The notes beneath the pieces were generated by a model. The model ran no database searches. It saw only the letters and a program-made list of their open reading frames with translations, and had not been told where the DNA came from. A stretch of 64,000 nucleotides of DNA from Bacteroidales bacterium (GTDB lineage: Bacteria; Bacteroidota; Bacteroidia; Bacteroidales; P3): NCBI GenBank assembly GCA_017483575.1, contig JAFUWF010000017.1, positions 62,001 through 126,000 on the forward strand, in the 5' to 3' direction. The position numbers were made by a program, and so were the translations under genes. Shown in pieces: positions 33,314 through 41,449 of this stretch; position 1 is the first letter of the stretch; every line of letters starts with the position of its first letter.

Positions 33314-34390
33314 TTACCCTTTCACCACGCGCCAGTGGCCGCCCTTGTTGCCCCCCTCGCGCACCAGCAGTCCCGCTTCGCGGAGCTGACGGATATAATT
33401 GCGAACCATTCGGTCAGACAAACCAAGGATTGTCCCAATTTCCACAGCGGAAACCCCAGCGTCATTAATGATACAACTCAACACATCCCACACAGTCTGT
33501 GCGAATTCCGGATGCTTGTTTTGAATCCTTTTCGGCACCTTATTAGGAACTTTATTAGGAAACTTATCAGGAAATATTCCAGGAATTTTATCAGGAACAT
33601 TTCCCTCTTCGACATCAAGTCTTTTCCCTTGATGGTTCTTCAAGGTTTTCAGAATTTCTTCCAGCATGAAATCTATGAATGGGCCACTGTCGTTCTGTCG
33701 CGTACTCTTATTAATGGCCTCATAATATTGCATCTGATTGGCATGCACCATGTTTTCCACAGGCAGATGCTCGAAAACAGGGCTCATCTTTCCAAGTATA
33801 AGCGACTGCCACAGCCTGCCCATACGACCATTGCCATCGGCAAAAGGATGAATATACTCAAATTCAAAGTGGAATACGCAGCTGCGGATAAGCAGGTGGT
33901 CCTGTGCATGTTTGAACCAATCGAACAATTCACCGATCAAAGCCGGAACCCGCAAGGCAGGCGGCCCCATGTGCACACATCGTTCACCATCGAACACTCC
34001 CACATCGCCACTACGGAAACGGCCTGCACTGTCCACCAATGCCTGCATCATTACCCCATGAGCCTTCAACAAATCCTTAACACTGAAAGGGTTGAGCGAT
34101 GGGTACAACTCATACGTTTTGATGGCATTCCTCACTTCTTGCAACTCCCTCAGAGGTGCCACAACATTCTTACCGTCAAGAATATCGCGGACAACTTCCT
34201 CTCCTAGGGTGTTGCCTTCGATGGCTAGCGAGCTGTAGATGGTCTTGACGCGATTGGCCTTGCGGAGCATCAACCCGTCAGCCTGTTCCATCCTGATGGC
34301 AAAACGCTCTATTTGTGCAGATATTTCGGCGATGAGGCTTATTGCCTTGGCGCTGACTGTAAACGGCGGTATATATCCCTCGTGGTCCAT
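33314..34390 (-). CDS. Fic family protein (AMPylase type) with C-terminal winged helix
   Basis: 358 residues. The active motif HPFADGNGRMGR (about residues 181-192) matches HxFx(D/E)GNGRxxR. Near residues 53-60 SSLAIEGN is the (S/T)xxxEG inhibitory helix of class II Fic proteins. The C-terminal ~70 residues form a winged helix (GLSDRMVRNYIRQLREAGLL). Between Fic and winged-helix parts is a repetitive linker (PDKFPNKVPNKVPK). Fic enzymes usually transfer AMP to Ser/Thr/Tyr hydroxyls of a target protein; the target is unknown here. AT-rich relative to neighbours, so possibly acquired. Its stop is 3' of the kam promoter region. Confidence 0.9.
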   Translation of the reverse strand: MDHEGYIPPFTVSAKAISLIAEISAQIERFAIRMEQADGLMLRKANRVKTIYSSLAIEGNTLGEEVVRDILDGKNVVAPLRELQEVRNAIKTYELYPSLNPFSVKDLLKAHGVMMQALVDSAGRFRSGDVGVFDGERCVHMGPPALRVPALIGELFDWFKHAQDHLLIRSCVFHFEFEYIHPFADGNGRMGRLWQSLILGKMSPVFEHLPVENMVHANQMQYYEAINKSTRQNDSGPFIDFMLEEILKTLKNHQGKRLDVEEGNVPDKIPGIFPDKFPNKVPNKVPKRIQNKHPEFAQTVWDVLSCIINDAGVSAVEIGTILGLSDRMVRNYIRQLREAGLLVREGGNKGGHWRVVKG

Positions 34391-34393
34391 GGA

Positions 34394-35149
34394 TTATTTT
34401 TTTTCGGTGCTGTCGGGGGCGGATGGGGGCGTAGCGGCGGTGCCTGTCGATGGGGTGGTTGGGGTAGACGGGGCTGGCGGGGTGGTCGACGGCTTCTTTT
34501 TCTTGGGCATCTTGATGTCGCTCAGGGAGTGGTTGCGGTTGAACTTGCTAATGTCCACACAGCCCTTGATGCCGCTGAGGTGCCCCGTCTCGGTGTACTG
34601 CCACAGCGTGTAGCGCACCGTCGGCGCACGGCGGTAGTTGGCGATGAAGATATGGTATTTGCGGTATTTCTTGCCGCTGAGGTGCTCCTTGTAGAGCTTC
34701 TCGGAGGTGTAGATCATGGGCTTCACACCGTACTCGTTCTCCATGAGCTCCAGCAACTTGTCCACACGGGCCATGTAGAGGCGTCCCACATGGTGGCCTT
34801 CGATGTCGAGCACGGGAATGAGGTCCTGCTCGCTCTTCTTGACCACCTTCTTGAAATTGGCAAACTGCTGAAAAGCTGTGGTCTTGCTGCTGTATAGGTG
34901 GTAGCTGCCCACCAGCAGGCCGGCTTTCTTGGCCTTGGTGAGGTTGGTCTTGTAGTAGGGGTCCTGGATGGAGGTGCCCTCCGTGGCCTTGATGTAGACG
35001 AACTTCACCGAGGAGTCCTTGGCCACCTTGGTCCAGTTGATGGTACCCTGGAACTTGGAGACATCGATGCCGCGGGTGTGCTGCTGTGCCTGCACACCTA
35101 TAGGGCACAGGCACAGCAAAAGCATCCATATTTTACATCGCAATTTCAT
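34394..35149 (-). CDS. GH25 lysozyme-like muramidase with low-complexity tail
   Basis: 251 residues from ATG 35149 (in-frame ATGs at 35155 and 35161 add two or four residues); signal peptide MKLRCKIWMLLLCLCPIGVQ. GH25 signatures: HTRGIDVSKFQGTINWTKV, FVYIKATEGTSIQDPYYKTN, IPVLDIEGHH (the catalytic Asp-x-Glu) and YTLWQYTETGHLSGIKGCVD. It cleaves the MurNAc-GlcNAc bond of peptidoglycan. The final ~45 residues (PKKKKPSTTPPAPSTPTTPS) are Pro/Thr/Lys-rich and may be a surface linker or wall-interacting tail. Overlaps the 3' end of the RNase gene by a few codons, so probably one operon. Confidence 0.9.
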   Translation of the reverse strand: MKLRCKIWMLLLCLCPIGVQAQQHTRGIDVSKFQGTINWTKVAKDSSVKFVYIKATEGTSIQDPYYKTNLTKAKKAGLLVGSYHLYSSKTTAFQQFANFKKVVKKSEQDLIPVLDIEGHHVGRLYMARVDKLLELMENEYGVKPMIYTSEKLYKEHLSGKKYRKYHIFIANYRRAPTVRYTLWQYTETGHLSGIKGCVDISKFNRNHSLSDIKMPKKKKPSTTPPAPSTPTTPSTGTAATPPSAPDSTEKK

Positions 35150-36686
35150 CTCCATTGGCATGGAAGAACTTGAAGTCCAACAGACCGTATTTCTCCGAGG
35201 GCGTGGCCGTAAGTTTCACATGGTATTTCCTGCGCCACTGGCGGAGCAGGCTCCGCAGCCAGCCCTGGGTGATGTAGGCGTGAACATAGGGGTGCGTGAC
35301 GAGGGTGAGGTGACGCTCGTTGGACGAAGTGAGGACATACTTCAGGCTGGCCTCTATCTCGTCCACCACCACGAGGCTGCTCTTGATGGTGCCGGTGCCG
35401 TCGCAGAAGGGGCATTTCTCCTGCACATCGACTTCCATGGCGGGGCGTACACGCTGACGTGTAATCTGCATCAGTCCGAACTTGCTCAGCGGCAGGATGG
35501 TGTGGCGTGCCTTGTCGCGCTTCATCTCCTCGGTCATCACGTCGAAGAGTTTCTTGCGGTTCTCGGGCTTGTTCATATCCACAAAGTCCACAATGACGAT
35601 GCCGCCCATATCACGCAGGCGCAGCTGGCGTGCAATCTCCTTGGCGCTCTCGATGTTCACCTGCAGGGCCGTGTCCTCCTGGCCGGTGCCGGCCTTGATA
35701 TGGTTGCCGCTGTTGACGTCGATGACATGCATGGCCTCGGTGTGCTCGATGTAGAGGTAGACGCCGGACCGGATAGTGACAATCTTGCCGAAAGCACGAC
35801 GGATGTCGCGCGAGATGCCGAACTGCTCGAAGATGGGGGTCTCCAGCTTGTAGTGTTTGACGATGTCCTCCTTGCCGGGGTCGATAGTCTTTACGAACTG
35901 CTTCACCTCGGTGCAGAGGTTGGCGTTGTCGACATAGATGGTGTTGAAGTCGTCCGTGAGCACGTCGCGCAGCAGGGCCGTAGTAGTGCTGAGCTCGGCA
36001 TGGACCTTGGTGGGGGCGTTGACACGTTTGAGCTTGGTGGTCATCTGGGCCCAGGCATCCATGAGGTGACGAAGGTCGGCATCGAGTTCGGCAACGGTAC
36101 GGCCTTCGGCAACGGTGCGGACAATGACGCCGAAGTTCTGGGGACGAATGCTCTGCAGCAGACGGCGCAGGCGGTTGCGCTCCTCGCCGCCCTTGATTTT
36201 CTGGGAGATGGATATCTTGTTGCAGAAGGGGGTGAGCACCAGGTAGCGGCCGGCAATGGAGATGTCGCCCGTCAGTTTGGGGCCCTTGGTAGAGATCGGC
36301 TCTTTGGTGACCTGCACCAGCACAGGCTGCCCCACCTTCAGCACATTGCCCAGATTGCCTACCTTCTCGAGGATGGGTTCTATCTTGAAGTTGGCGAGCG
36401 TGGCCGCCGAAGCGTCGCCGTTCATGGACAGACGCAGGTACTTGTCGACGGAGTTGTAGTCGGGACCCAGGTCAAGATAATGCATGAAGCCCTCCTTGTC
36501 GCCGCCCAATTCCACAAAGGCGGCATTGAGGCCCTGCATGATTTTCTTCACCTTGCCGAAGAAAATGTCGCCCACGGCATACTGCCCGGAGGGCATCTCC
36601 TTGTGGAGTTCTACGAGGCGTTTGTCCTCCATGAGGGCTATCTGCACGCCTTCGTCAGATGATGAAATGACTAATTCTTTATCCAA
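35133..36686 (-). CDS. Ribonuclease E/G family endoribonuclease
   Basis: 517 residues: the single-domain RNase G length, without the long RNase E scaffold. N-terminal S1 region (VGDIFFGKVKKIMQGLNAAF), catalytic DNase I-like part (MHVIDVNSGNH and GGIVIVDFVDM, with the two Mg-binding Asp), and the Zn-link CPFCDGTG near residue 430. It initiates mRNA decay and matures rRNA in the cytoplasm. It starts 172 bases downstream of the 29-residue protein's stop and follows a large hairpin, so it may be read separately from the HU pair. Confidence 0.93.
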   Translation of the reverse strand: MDKELVISSSDEGVQIALMEDKRLVELHKEMPSGQYAVGDIFFGKVKKIMQGLNAAFVELGGDKEGFMHYLDLGPDYNSVDKYLRLSMNGDASAATLANFKIEPILEKVGNLGNVLKVGQPVLVQVTKEPISTKGPKLTGDISIAGRYLVLTPFCNKISISQKIKGGEERNRLRRLLQSIRPQNFGVIVRTVAEGRTVAELDADLRHLMDAWAQMTTKLKRVNAPTKVHAELSTTTALLRDVLTDDFNTIYVDNANLCTEVKQFVKTIDPGKEDIVKHYKLETPIFEQFGISRDIRRAFGKIVTIRSGVYLYIEHTEAMHVIDVNSGNHIKAGTGQEDTALQVNIESAKEIARQLRLRDMGGIVIVDFVDMNKPENRKKLFDVMTEEMKRDKARHTILPLSKFGLMQITRQRVRPAMEVDVQEKCPFCDGTGTIKSSLVVVDEIEASLKYVLTSSNERHLTLVTHPYVHAYITQGWLRSLLRQWRRKYHVKLTATPSEKYGLLDFKFFHANGDEIAM

Positions 36687-36749
36687 AACAATATTTTTCT
36701 TCCAATATATAATAGCAGACTCTAGGCCAGCGTGTCGAATACAAAAAGC

Positions 36750-36799
36750 AAAACAAATTACATACCAACAGCATGGTGTGTCGGTGTGTAATTTGTTTT
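36750..36799 (-). terminator. Long stem-loop between RNase gene and small basic protein
   Basis: AAAACAAATTACA (36750-36762) pairs perfectly with TGTAATTTGTTTT (36787-36799). On the minus strand the stem ends in a T-run-like TTTT. A second 7-bp hairpin GCCACGC-TGT-GCGTGGC sits at 36834-36850, just after the 29-residue gene. Together they likely end the HU transcript. Confidence 0.7.
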
Positions 36800-36858
36800 A
36801 GTCTTTTAAATCCAGAAGAAAACTGGACCTGCAGCCACGCTGTGCGTGGCAACAGTCC

Positions 36859-36948
36859 TTATTTCTTCTTATGTCTGTTCTTGCGCAGGCGTTTTTTACG
36901 CTTGTGCGTAGACATTTTGTGTCTTTTGTGTTTTTTTCCGTTAGGCAT
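36859..36948 (-). CDS. 29-residue very basic protein (ribosome-associated type)
   Basis: MPNGKKHKRHKMSTHKRKKR followed by LRKNRHKKK: 29 residues, over half Lys/Arg/His. The same short protein is a constant but poorly named feature of Bacteroidota genomes. Its size and charge are those of small ribosomal proteins, so a role in ribosomes or rRNA binding is inferred. It lies 18 bases downstream of HU and is probably co-transcribed with it. Too short for many gene finders. Confidence 0.75.
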   Translation of the reverse strand: MPNGKKHKRHKMSTHKRKKRLRKNRHKKK

Positions 36949-36966
36949 AGTTCTTATTGTTTGATG

Positions 36967-37251
36967 TTATTTAACATTCTTTTTTACATCCTGCATAAAA
37001 GTCTTGGCGGGCTTGAAAGCGGGAATGTTGTGTGCAGGAATGATGATGGTGGTGTTCTTGCTGATGTTGCGGCCGGTCTTCTCAGCGCGCTTCTTCACGA
37101 TGAAGCTGCCAAAGCCACGCAGATACACATTTTCGCCCTCGGAGAGGCTCTCTTTGATAACGGTCATGAATTCCTCGACAGTAGCCTGGATGGCGACTTT
37201 CTCGATACCGGTTTTCTGAGCTATTTCAGCTACGATTTCTGCCTTTGTCAT
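36967..37251 (-). CDS. HU family DNA-binding protein
   Basis: 94 residues, the normal HU length. MTKAEIVAEIAQKTGIEKVA, VYLRGFGSFIVKKRAEKTGRN and the beta-arm with Pro (IIIPAHNIPAFKPAKTFMQ) match HU/IHF. It bends DNA and compacts the chromosome. A strong promoter lies 60-90 bases upstream. Confidence 0.94.
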   Translation of the reverse strand: MTKAEIVAEIAQKTGIEKVAIQATVEEFMTVIKESLSEGENVYLRGFGSFIVKKRAEKTGRNISKNTTIIIPAHNIPAFKPAKTFMQDVKKNVK

Positions 37252-37311
37252 TTTGTTTGTTATTTATTTTGTTAATCTTTATTTGTCTGTTTTTCAACCT
37301 GAATTGGAGTG

Positions 37312-37341
37312 CAAAGATACTACTTTTTTTTCAATTACAAA
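37312..37341 (-). promoter_or_regulatory. Promoter of the HU gene
   Basis: Minus strand TTTG (37338-37341), 18-nt spacer, TATCTTTG (37312-37319). The remaining gap to 37505 is AT-rich with T-runs and no gene. Confidence 0.75.
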
Positions 37342-37505
37342 TTAATTTTTTCAAAAAAAAGTTTTTTCAACCCCACTTTTTCAACATAACAAGCTATTTT
37401 ATAAGGCTTTTCATTAATTCTATTTTTTTTTGCAACACCCACTAAAAACCTTTTTTTTCATTCGCTCCGAACGGTATTATCAACTAATTTCAAAACAATT
37501 AAGTC

Positions 37506-38594
37506 CTACTTCAGGATGAGTTTCTTGTTTGTGACGCCCACAGCTGTAGTAATACGCAGGACATAGGCTCCACGACTCCAGGATGAGACATCGATAGCCG
37601 TTTTATAGCCACCGCCGCTGCTTCGATAAATACACTGACCCTTTTCATTATAAGCCTCAATGTTCAACAATCCGAAACTGGAGGCCACCTGAACTTTTTC
37701 TGTCGCCGGATTGGGCGAAACCGTTGTGTAGCGTGACACTATATCGGGCTCATGTATTCCCGCAACGGTGGTGTCATTATGGACTGGGACTATGACATTT
37801 GAATCCGGAGGAGTAATTATGGGGAAAAACAAGGGGTGAGTCCTGGGAATATCGAATGACCAGGAAGCGCTCCACTGATCCACTTCCTTGCCTGTCATCG
37901 GGTTAATATAATTCCAATGCGTCCGCTGGAAAAGCCTTGCAGTGTCATGATTGTAAGGTGCTTCCAAATCTGACATTACTCGGAGAAAAAAGAGGTCTGC
38001 GTTATCATTAATCGGATGGTCTCGCTGGACATAGTATCCCAAATAAAAAGAGTCCGTCACAGAGACAGGCGCCGGAAAATATCGCTCATAAAGCGGTACA
38101 ACCAAAGAATCCTGCATTATCACATCCCATGTAATATTGACATAGTGCTCTGGCATTTGCCACGCGTGTACATAGGTGTAAGAGGTGTCGACAAGCGGGC
38201 GCAACGTATCAGACTCACCTGCAAAAATCATCAGCCATGTATAAGCATATCGGCTCGACGTATCCATTCCGGGATATGGTCCGCCATTCACTTCGAGCAA
38301 TACACTTCCTGGGCACATGATAGACGCAAGGCCATACACTTCAAGGGTATCTTCTGTCAGCACCCTGAAGCCACTCAGAAGTTCCTGTTGATGGTTTTGT
38401 CCCAAGAACTGTACCTGACCCACATGCTTGTCAAGCTCTCTATAATATGTAAAATCATCGGGATAATGTGGCCATACCGATGGAATATAGCATTTATCCA
38501 ACACCCTCACATCTCCCAAAGAGATTGTATCTTGCGCGCCGACGCTAAAGACCATCGACACTAAAAAAGCAAAAACAAAAACCTTTTTTTTCAT
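37506..38594 (-). CDS. T9SS-sorted surface protein of cassette A
   Basis: 362 residues, signal MKKKVFVFAFLVSMVFSVGA. The middle is a beta-rich domain of unknown type (VYGLASIMCPGSVLLEVNGG, YFPAPVSVTDSFYLGYYVQR). The C-terminus SPNPATEKVQVASSFGLLNI to YVLRITTAVGVTNKKLILK is a T9SS type A sorting domain. Its middle aligns with the 50794-52002 protein (YFDTPVEVDGDFYLGFSEIY) and it has the same upstream partner type, so it is the second gene of a duplicated two-gene cassette. AT-rich and unlike the nearby operons. Confidence 0.78.
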   Translation of the reverse strand: MKKKVFVFAFLVSMVFSVGAQDTISLGDVRVLDKCYIPSVWPHYPDDFTYYRELDKHVGQVQFLGQNHQQELLSGFRVLTEDTLEVYGLASIMCPGSVLLEVNGGPYPGMDTSSRYAYTWLMIFAGESDTLRPLVDTSYTYVHAWQMPEHYVNITWDVIMQDSLVVPLYERYFPAPVSVTDSFYLGYYVQRDHPINDNADLFFLRVMSDLEAPYNHDTARLFQRTHWNYINPMTGKEVDQWSASWSFDIPRTHPLFFPIITPPDSNVIVPVHNDTTVAGIHEPDIVSRYTTVSPNPATEKVQVASSFGLLNIEAYNEKGQCIYRSSGGGYKTAIDVSSWSRGAYVLRITTAVGVTNKKLILK

Positions 38595-38598
38595 ATCT

Positions 38599-39954
38599 TT
38601 ATTTTTTAATCATTTCCGTTGAATCCTTAGATTGTACATTGCAGTCAACAACCACACGCATTATTTTTACACCATAACTCTTAATGTAAGGCTCTACATA
38701 ACTGACTGCTCGATCGTAATTATAGTGTTTAAGCTGCTGCGAAACTGAGTTCTTATACATGACATTATTCACTGTCGACATGCAGCCTACACCAAAAAGA
38801 CCTTTTTCATACTTAAAAATACTCGGAGTACCATTCAAATATCCATATCCAGACATGACAAAATGCTGGGCATCACTTTTCTCACGAATCGAAGTGATGT
38901 AAACATCATTATAAGTGTGACTTGAAACATTCACGGAACTTGAAATTCCACCAATTGGCAACTCATAAACAAGACTACGGAAAGAACCATAGGTATATCT
39001 CGTATTAATTAGCAAGTGAACACAGGGAACATATGGATTATCCGTTTCAAAAACAAAATCTCTTAACTTGGAAAACATGACATTATTTTCTGTCAGAACA
39101 TGTAGCTGGGAAAAGCCAAGACCCCCATATTTCATTATACAATAATTCTTTGTTCCTCCCAAAAACACACCTGGGGTATACACCGTTGCGAACTGATCAT
39201 TTGACGATGACCTGACATAATATTCTTCCGAAACATTTGAACCAATATTATAATATTGCGTAGTGCCGACCTGTAATAACGATGCATTGCCGACTGTTGG
39301 CTTGGGGAAATACCACAACAACCCCTCCCTCATTATCAGTCCACCTTTCGTGGATGTTACAACCACATAAGAATCTGTAATAGCCAAATCATGAAGGGCC
39401 AAAGAATCATTTAACAACTCCGTCGTATTTATATTCCAATAAGAACCAGATTTCATTAAATCTGCAATATAAGGTTCGTTAGACAGGCCTTTCCCGACAA
39501 TAACCACATGTTTCCGTCTTGCAAAATTGCCTACTTCGAGTGCACGCACCTCCTTCATCCAAGGAATGTCAAGATATTCAACTTGCACATAGTCCGCATT
39601 CATGAATCCCGTCAGGTCAAAATATCCAATTCGAGCCACATTACTATCTCCAAATACCATTTTTCCACAGAAATACACAACATCATCAAAAATTTCAAAA
39701 TCAGTAATCTCATACATATCCCCAATAAAAATACCATTAGCATAAGCATTACCTTCTTCATACATGGAAAAAGAATTATTATTAGGAGCCCTTTCGCAAA
39801 CGACATCACAGTTTGTACCGTATTGTCGAATAATGGAACCTTCAACGGCTCCTCTGTCTTGATTATGCCTGATTAATTCATCCGCATAACATTTTCCAGA
39901 CATAGAAAAACATGTTAACAGAACGCAAAAAATTAATTTACAATACCTTATCAT
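38599..39954 (-). CDS. 451-residue secreted protein of cassette A
   Basis: Signal MIRYCKLIFCVLLTCFSMSG. The mature part has strand repeats of the form (I)FDDVVYFCGKM..ARIGYFDLTGFM and HDLAITDSYVVVTSTKG, suggesting a beta-propeller. It has no T9SS domain of its own. It is exactly as long as the 49448-50803 protein and shares motifs with it (ILDDTVFFCGN..ICGYFDINDVFF; DVAITKQYGVIAAATT), though the two are highly diverged. It lies four bases before the T9SS gene of the cassette. No known function; a surface receptor or binding pair is inferred. Confidence 0.72.
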   Translation of the reverse strand: MIRYCKLIFCVLLTCFSMSGKCYADELIRHNQDRGAVEGSIIRQYGTNCDVVCERAPNNNSFSMYEEGNAYANGIFIGDMYEITDFEIFDDVVYFCGKMVFGDSNVARIGYFDLTGFMNADYVQVEYLDIPWMKEVRALEVGNFARRKHVVIVGKGLSNEPYIADLMKSGSYWNINTTELLNDSLALHDLAITDSYVVVTSTKGGLIMREGLLWYFPKPTVGNASLLQVGTTQYYNIGSNVSEEYYVRSSSNDQFATVYTPGVFLGGTKNYCIMKYGGLGFSQLHVLTENNVMFSKLRDFVFETDNPYVPCVHLLINTRYTYGSFRSLVYELPIGGISSSVNVSSHTYNDVYITSIREKSDAQHFVMSGYGYLNGTPSIFKYEKGLFGVGCMSTVNNVMYKNSVSQQLKHYNYDRAVSYVEPYIKSYGVKIMRVVVDCNVQSKDSTEMIKK

Positions 39955-40053
39955 AGCTTTACATTTTTTTTATTATGAAAATTTTATGCAAATTTACATA
40001 AAATATTTGGTTTAAAAATAGACACACATAAAAAAAATTAAAAAAAATGTTAA

Positions 40054-40114
40054 AACACGAATTATCATGAATTTACCATTATTATTTAATGAGTAATCCG
40101 TGGACATTCGCGTT
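40054..40114. repeat. Dispersed palindromic element, copy 2
   Basis: AACACGAAT (40054-40062) and ATTCGCGTT (40106-40114), one G-U mismatch in the stem, with TTAATGAGTAAT in the middle. Closely similar to 10546-10607 and nearly the same length (61 versus 62). It occupies the gap between cassette A and the CPBP protease gene. Confidence 0.75.
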
Positions 40115-40147
40115 TTTTTCAGAGGATATATACATTTTTACTTAAAA

Positions 40148-40987
40148 TCAAGTTCTATTTTTTTTCAGCCTTTTACCGAAGGTTACGACGAAGAGAAAAA
40201 CGGCAGCAACGGAGCATGCCAGCGTAACCTCCCAGCCGATGGTCAAAGGGGCTGCCGGATCGAAGTCCAGGCCCTGCGAGGATGCCAGCCTGTAGGCCAC
40301 AACGACGATGGCGTTGTTGACGAAATGGGCCACAGCGTTGACCACCAGCGAACCACCGCCCACATAGAGGTAGCCCAGCAGGCCCCCCAGCAGGAAGCGC
40401 GGCAGGAAGGCGAAGACCTCGAAGTGTGCCAGGCTGAACACCGCCGCCGTCACCCACACCGCAGCATGCACATTGCCAAACCATTTCTGCAACAGATTCT
40501 GCATTCCGGCGCGGAAGAACAGCTCCTCGCACACCGCCGGCACCAGGGCCACGAAGAAGAGGCTCGCCCAGGGGTCGACCTCGCGCATCATCCCCTCCAG
40601 CGTGCCCTGCGACACCTCGCCGGCATGGCGCAGCGACTCCTCGACCGGCGCCAAGGCCTGCGGCAGGTGGAAGGCGTCGTTCCAGGTTGTCAGCCAGTCG
40701 GTCAGCGGCACCAACAGCAGCATCGCCACCACCCCGGCCAAAGCCAGCAGCCAGCGGCGGCCACAGAAGTCGAGCCGCAGAAACTGCCGCTGCTCGTCCC
40801 TGTAATACATCCACGCCACTACAAGCGACGGCACAGCGAACATCAGCACCTGCGACAGCGCCTGCCACGAGAGCCACGGCCACCACGAGCCGCCGCCCTT
40901 GGGGGTGGACACATCGACGAAGGCGCTGACCACTACCGCCGCCACCATCATCAGCAGCGACAATAGAAAAAGCACCAAAAGGTGCAT
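40148..40987 (-). CDS. CPBP family intramembrane metalloprotease
   Basis: 279 residues from ATG 40987; the longer frame to 41107 reads through the tRNA gene and is rejected. Seven or eight membrane segments begin with MHLLVLFLLSLLMMVAAVVV. The three active-site motifs are VCEELFFRAG (EExxxR), VFSLAHFEVFAFLPRF (FxxxH) and VAHFVNN (HxxxN-like). CAAX/bacteriocin-processing-type proteases cleave within membranes; the substrate here is unknown. It follows the tRNA gene by 25 bases on the same strand and may be read through from the tRNA promoter. Confidence 0.88.
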   Translation of the reverse strand: MHLLVLFLLSLLMMVAAVVVSAFVDVSTPKGGGSWWPWLSWQALSQVLMFAVPSLVVAWMYYRDEQRQFLRLDFCGRRWLLALAGVVAMLLLVPLTDWLTTWNDAFHLPQALAPVEESLRHAGEVSQGTLEGMMREVDPWASLFFVALVPAVCEELFFRAGMQNLLQKWFGNVHAAVWVTAAVFSLAHFEVFAFLPRFLLGGLLGYLYVGGGSLVVNAVAHFVNNAIVVVAYRLASSQGLDFDPAAPLTIGWEVTLACSVAAVFLFVVTFGKRLKKNRT

Positions 40988-41012
40988 AAAGGGATGGGAG
41001 AATCTTTTCACT

Positions 41013-41089
41013 TGGTGACCCCGGCGGGATTCAAACCCACGACTTTCGGAACCGGAATCCGACGTTCTATTCAGCTGAACTACGGGGCC
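41013..41089 (-). tRNA. tRNA-Arg (anticodon CCG)
   Basis: 77 nt including an encoded CCA. Acceptor GGCCCCG/CGGGGTC, D-stem GTTC/GAAC, anticodon stem TCGGA/TCCGA with loop TTCCGGT (anticodon CCG, reads CGG), T-stem GTGGG/CCCGC with loop TTTGAAT. All stems pair, with G-U pairs at 2-71 and 50-64. Confidence 0.95.
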
Positions 41090-41247
41090 TGCTTTGCATA
41101 CAAGCACAACAATAACTCAGAAAAAAAAATATTATTGTGTCACACATAAAAAAAAATTTTTTCCCACACCCTGCCCCACCCCTCTCCGCTCCCTCTCCGA
41201 GACTCAAAATCTACATCGTAGAACGATAAATTTAACACTTTCACAAC

Positions 41248-41370
41248 TACTTAATAATCAGTATACTTAACATATCATACTCTTCCCATCCTCCTACCAC
41301 ACTCATACCCTCCTCGTACCCCCATCCGGTGGGGAAGAATTTGTCAGGTCGGTGGAGCGAACGAGGGAGG
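41248..41370 (+). repeat. Dispersed intergenic repeat, copy 3
   Basis: TTAATAATCAGTATACTTAA, then ATCATACTCTTCCCATCCTC, a row of CTACCAC/CATACCC/CGTACCC units, GGTGGGGAAGAATTTG and GGTCGGTGGAG. It shares the first and second blocks almost exactly with 61145-61200. Most of the 361-base gap before porU (41090-41449) is this element; no gene is seen in it. Confidence 0.75.
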
Positions 41371-41449
41371 AAAAAAACATTAATTATATAAATTGATACA
41401 ATAAATAAAATAAAACGGCGTTAATAGATACCCAAAAGAAAGAAGAAAA

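Noticed and set aside
40988-41107. N-terminal extension of the CPBP protease frame
   Set aside because: These codons read through the tRNA-Arg gene; ATG 40987 starts at the first membrane segment.
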